From positions 1-9,435 of the forward strand of contig QQUD01000874.1 in assembly GCA_008501785.1 (NCBI GenBank): a stretch of DNA of 9,435 nucleotides, written 5' to 3'. The notes below the pieces were generated by a model that was not told where the DNA came from, searched no databases, and saw only the letters and a list, made by a program, of their open reading frames with translations. This DNA comes from Chloroflexota bacterium. GTDB taxonomy: Bacteria > Chloroflexota > Anaerolineae > Promineifilales > Promineifilaceae. The position numbers and the translations under genes were made by a program. Below are positions 7,091 through 9,435 of the stretch, piece by piece. How positions within the stretch are numbered: position 1 is the first letter of the stretch; the number at the start of each line of letters is the position of its first letter.

Positions 7091-7122
7091 GGTGCGACGC
7101 ACTTTCCGAAGTGCGTCGCACC
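7091..7122. terminator. Bidirectional intrinsic terminator
   Basis: GGTGCGACGCACTT (7091-7104) and AAGTGCGTCGCACC (7109-7122) form a perfect 14-bp stem closed by the UNCG-class tetraloop TCCG. On the plus strand TTGTTATTATT follows. It lies in the 49 bp between two convergent genes, 8 bp after the AlbA_2 stop and 9 bp past the PA14 stop, so it plausibly ends both transcripts. The sequence also resembles dispersed GTGCGACGCAC palindromes of Chloroflexota genomes, an impression from memory. Confidence 0.75.
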
Positions 7123-7131
7123 TTGTTATTA

Positions 7132-8652
7132 TTACATCGCATAATTAACCGGTAAATTATGCAGCGGTGCGTCGGGGGTGAGAAAACGGCCGCTAACCCA
7201 ACCAGTCGAGCCATTCGCCAACCTCACTTGAATCCAAATCGTAAACGGATCACGCGCAACCAGCGTCACGGCTTGCCCATTCGACAGGTACGCTATCGCT
7301 TCGCCATCGAGTGAAGGCTCAGAGCGCACGGTTAAATGACGTGCGCCAGTCATCGTGGCTGAGGTGGGAATACCCGTGCCGGATGGGGGTGGTACAGATG
7401 TTGTACTCGTTGGCGCGGGCGTTGTGCCGTCAGTCCACGTTAACCGCGCTTCAGCTAAACCTGTGTACTCAAAATATTCCATCACAATGCTGGTCGTGCC
7501 ACCAGGCAGCGAAATTGCGCCGTTGTGTGCCCGCACATTTTGAATTTGCCAGGAGTCGATAATCAGTTGATTATTTACCCAAACGCGCACACCATCATCG
7601 GTAAACGCCGTAAACGTGTACACGCCTGCACTCAAATTTACCGACTGGCTCCAGCGCACCGAGAAATGATCCGCATTTACCACATTGGGCAGTGGTGAAC
7701 TGCTACCCCAAATGAAATCAATCGACGCATCATTGCGCACGATGGCGGGTGAACCGGTTAATTCTGTATTGTTAAAATAGTCTGCCTGCCAATTGGTGAT
7801 GATTGGCGGTGCGGGAACAACAGCTGGCGTGGCAACTTTTGTCCAGCCTAAGGCAATGATCGCCAATCCACCCTGATCAAAATATTCCAATTTAACCGGG
7901 GTTGCACCGCTGGCAATCGAGATTTCGGCTACATAAGTGGTCGCTTTTTGCTCGTGCCATTCGTCAATCAGCAGTTGGTTGTTAACCCACAGCCGTGCGC
8001 CATCGTCAGTTGTCACTGAAAAGCGATATGTGCCGGGATCGAGTGTAAGTGAGCCAGTCCAACGAGCTGAGAAGTCATCCGCCCAAACGCCACCACCGGG
8101 AGACCCGGCCCAGTTAAAATCAATCGCGCCATCATCTCGCACATGCACAGGACTGCCGCTAAGAGTGGTGTTATTGAAAAATTCGCCGTGCCAAAGTCCT
8201 GCAAAACCAGAAACTGTTGTCCAGTTGAGTTGGGCAATGGCTCCGCCGCTCTTTTCGTAATATTCAACCTTAACTTTGTGATCGCCTGCTGGTAGGTATA
8301 CATCAGCCGAGACTGTGTGAACCTGGGAATCGTACCAGGAGTCAATGATTAAGTTGTCATTCACCCAGACGCGCATCCCGTCATCCATTGTAGCGGTGAA
8401 GCGATACACGCCTGCGGAAAAGTAAAGCGTGCGCTTCCAGCGAGCAGAAAAGTCGTTGGCCAACACATTTGGCCCGTCCTCTCCCCAATCAAAGTTGATG
8501 TCATCTACTTCTTTTTCCAGAAATGGGTCCCCCTCCAGATTGATATTGTCCCAATACTTCGCATGCCACTTTGAATCAGCGGCAGCGATTTGTGCCTGAC
8601 TAAGCCAGCTTACCAATACAGTAATCAATAGAAAGCTAAAAAATCGGTTCAT
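7132..8652 (-). CDS. Secreted protein with three PA14 domains and C-terminal SH3b
   Basis: This 506-residue extracellular or cell-wall protein has a classical signal peptide (MNRFF, hydrophobic 6-20, likely cleavage after AAA near residue 25). Three PA14 domains follow at about 28-146, 152-272 and 287-407. Each has the core x-DDG-x-R-(V/L)-WVN at 88-98, 214-224 and 350-360, the FSxRW strand (68-72, 194-198, 330-334) and a terminal (K/M)EYF/Y-plus-W strand. PA14 domains are carbohydrate-binding or adhesion modules, and paired Asp residues bind calcium in some of them. A Pro/Thr/Ser linker (408-435) leads to an SH3b domain (438-492: LTVRSEPSLDGEAIAYL, then GWVSGRFL), a module often binding peptidoglycan or peptides. 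No catalytic domain is present, so a binding or surface-attachment role is inferred. GGAG seven bases upstream supports the start. The next gene in the same direction appears to be a cell-wall enzyme, 257 bp upstream. Confidence 0.9.
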   Translation of the reverse strand: MNRFFSFLLITVLVSWLSQAQIAAADSKWHAKYWDNINLEGDPFLEKEVDDINFDWGEDGPNVLANDFSARWKRTLYFSAGVYRFTATMDDGMRVWVNDNLIIDSWYDSQVHTVSADVYLPAGDHKVKVEYYEKSGGAIAQLNWTTVSGFAGLWHGEFFNNTTLSGSPVHVRDDGAIDFNWAGSPGGGVWADDFSARWTGSLTLDPGTYRFSVTTDDGARLWVNNQLLIDEWHEQKATTYVAEISIASGATPVKLEYFDQGGLAIIALGWTKVATPAVVPAPPIITNWQADYFNNTELTGSPAIVRNDASIDFIWGSSSPLPNVVNADHFSVRWSQSVNLSAGVYTFTAFTDDGVRVWVNNQLIIDSWQIQNVRAHNGAISLPGGTTSIVMEYFEYTGLAEARLTWTDGTTPAPTSTTSVPPPSGTGIPTSATMTGARHLTVRSEPSLDGEAIAYLSNGQAVTLVARDPFTIWIQVRLANGSTGWVSGRFLTPDAPLHNLPVNYAM

Positions 8653-8659
8653 TATTCTA

Positions 8660-8663
8660 CTCC
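8660..8663 (-). promoter_or_regulatory. Ribosome binding site of the PA14 gene
   Basis: The minus strand reads GGAG, seven bases before the ATG at 8650-8652. It fixes the start ahead of the signal peptide. Confidence 0.6.
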
Positions 8664-8709
8664 ATCCCTATTTAGGTTTTCTAAATGGGGATACATCCTC
8701 CATACCTTG

Positions 8710-8738
8710 AGGATAATGCGAAAGCGCACCCTTTTCAA
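8710..8738 (-). promoter_or_regulatory. Sigma-70-like promoter of the PA14 gene
   Basis: On the minus strand, TTGAAA (8733-8738, five of six to TTGACA) is followed by exactly 17 bp and TATCCT (8710-8715, four of six to TATAAT). Transcription would start near 8703, giving a leader of about 50 bases. The leader includes a small TTTAG/CTAAA hairpin at 8671-8685. ATCCTC/GAGGAT at 8695-8700 and 8709-8714 overlaps the -10 and start region and could be an operator. Confidence 0.45.
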
Positions 8739-8787
8739 GATGCGCAGCCGGTTTATTATTGAAGTTTTAGTTTGCGTCTAAAGTTTC

Positions 8788-8833
8788 GGAGTGGAGGCTT
8801 TAGCCGGAACGTTCCGACTAAAGCCTCCACTCC
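8788..8833. repeat. 46-bp near-perfect palindrome (dispersed-repeat type)
   Basis: Outer arms GGAGTGGAGGCTTTAG (8788-8803) and CTAAAGCCTCCACTCC (8818-8833) are exact reverse complements. The core CGGAACGTTCCG (8805-8816) is itself a perfect palindrome, and the only mismatch is C8804 opposite A8817. The minus-strand RNA downstream of the PBP-like gene would fold into a very stable hairpin and could end or protect that transcript, though no T-run follows. The structure and the intergenic position suggest a REP-like repeat family. Confidence 0.8.
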
Positions 8834-8844
8834 AAGGGCGCTCC

Positions 8845-8900
8845 TCGTAGGGCAAAGTAGCGTTTTGTCTACCCGGTCAAGACAGCGTTTTGACCTACGA
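8845..8900. repeat. Second palindromic block with internal 25-bp direct repeat
   Basis: TCGTAGG (8845-8851) and CCTACGA (8894-8900) bound the block. Inside are two related units sharing the core AGCGTTTTG (8859-8867 and 8884-8892, 25 bp apart). Each unit is flanked by C-A-A on one side and T-A-C on the other. The second folds as GGTCAA (8875-8880) with TTGACC (8890-8895), and the first folds imperfectly at 8848-8872. The block begins 11 bp from the 46-bp palindrome, so the two may form one composite element. Confidence 0.65.
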
Positions 8901-8909
8901 AGGGGATGT

Positions 8910-9434
8910 TTATTCGATGGTGACCTCGATTGTGTGCGGTTCGCCGACGTAGTTGCTGTCTTTGACAACGATGAGGCGTAGATAGTAGCTGCCGGGAGGG
9001 AGCGCGTCGGCGTGCAGCATTTCTAGCTGCCCATTGACGACGGGGGTGTTGTGCGTGTCGCCGAGTGTGACCCAGTTGACGTTGTCTCCTTCGCGAATGC
9101 CCAACTCGATTTTGTAGAATTCGACAACTTGTGGATCGAAATCGGCCGTTCCCATAATTGGTAAAACGCCGCTGACGCTGTCGCCCTGTTTGGGCTCGCT
9201 GATGCGATAAACGGCAACTCGATTTGGATCACGTGCCAGGGCCAGTGTTTCGTCATTGCACGGAGCGGCTGGCAAAATAGCGATGCTGTTGGCTTGCGCC
9301 CATTCGTGAGCGGCTTTTAAGCTTTCTTGATTGCGTGGTGGGTCCAAAAAGATTTGGGTGAGCGCATCTGGTGGGAGCAATGTGGCATCGGTGCCTTCGT
9401 TAAAGTGGCAGAATAGCTGTGGAGGAAGTTGTTC
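8910..9434 (-). CDS. Probable penicillin-binding protein, C-terminal part only
   Basis: The frame is open from the right edge (first whole codon at 9434) to a TAA at 8910-8912, giving 174 residues of the C-terminal end. The gene therefore starts beyond the window. An interdomain stretch with FCHFNEGTDATLLPP and HEWAQANSIAIL is followed by an Ig/fibronectin-like beta module: RISEPKQGDSVSGVLPIMG, then FYKIELGI, WVTLG, VVNGQLE, LPPGSYYLRLIVV. From memory, this arrangement is the tail of Chloroflexota class A penicillin-binding proteins (GT51 glycosyltransferase plus transpeptidase), which make peptidoglycan outside the membrane. The catalytic domains are not in the window, so the call rests on the tail alone. 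Another extracytoplasmic protein with the same beta module is the alternative. Confidence 0.6.
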   Translation of the reverse strand, partial: EQLPPQLFCHFNEGTDATLLPPDALTQIFLDPPRNQESLKAAHEWAQANSIAILPAAPCNDETLALARDPNRVAVYRISEPKQGDSVSGVLPIMGTADFDPQVVEFYKIELGIREGDNVNWVTLGDTHNTPVVNGQLEMLHADALPPGSYYLRLIVVKDSNYVGEPHTIEVTIE

Positions 9435-9435
9435 C

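Noticed and set aside
8756..8981. Open frames of about 70 codons on both strands around the palindromes
   Set aside because: They are translations of the palindromic repeats and of the end of the PBP-like gene, with no recognisable protein features.

Overview
The window looks like a chromosomal segment from a Chloroflexota bacterium (Anaerolineae, Caldilineae or Ardenticatenia type). This is inferred from the gene families, not from a marker gene. The supporting families are a very large BTAD/NB-ARC/TPR regulator, a PA14-repeat protein ending in an SH3b domain, a protein tail resembling the C-terminus of Chloroflexota class A penicillin-binding proteins, and intergenic palindromes of a kind common in that phylum. 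No rRNA, tRNA, CRISPR array, transposase or phage gene was seen. No stretch longer than 300 bases lacks a gene.

Layout: (1) 2-1063 (+) is an MFS transporter cut by the left edge. It meets, tail to tail, (2) 1128-2006 (-), an exported trypsin-like serine protease. (3) 2241-5510 (+) is a 1089-residue SARP/AfsR-type regulator, divergent from the protease. The 234 bp between them holds two exact TCGTTCG heptamers exactly 11 bp apart, which is the spacing known for SARP operators. This makes protease and regulator a candidate regulatory module. (4) 5511-5729 is a regulatory stretch with a 19-bp palindrome, an extended -10 promoter and a 12-bp inverted repeat. It leads into (5) 5730-7082 (+), a Schlafen-type AlbA_2 / HATPase_c_4 / winged-helix protein. 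(6) A perfect 14-bp hairpin (7091-7122) probably terminates transcription from both sides. (7) 7132-8652 (-) is a secreted protein with three PA14 domains and an SH3b domain, behind a plausible sigma-70-like promoter. (8) 8788-8900 holds a 46-bp palindrome and a second repeat block that looks like a dispersed intergenic repeat family. (9) 8910 to the right edge (-) is the C-terminal end of a probable penicillin-binding protein.

Two genome-scale signals stand out. The palindrome ACGGCCGT occurs seven times, against about 0.14 expected for an 8-mer at equal base composition. Four copies lie in the transporter gene, two of them within the longer palindrome TAACGGCCGTTA. This resembles the cyanobacterial HIP1 situation. 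In addition, the protease-regulator block and the spacer after it are visibly more AT-rich than the transporter gene and the genes after 5730.

The best candidate for an undescribed system is the divergent pair of a SARP-STAND regulator and an exported protease with its 11-bp-phased operator. The nearby AlbA_2 protein has its own promoter and operator architecture. It is probably a separate unit, although its family also appears in regulation and phage defence.
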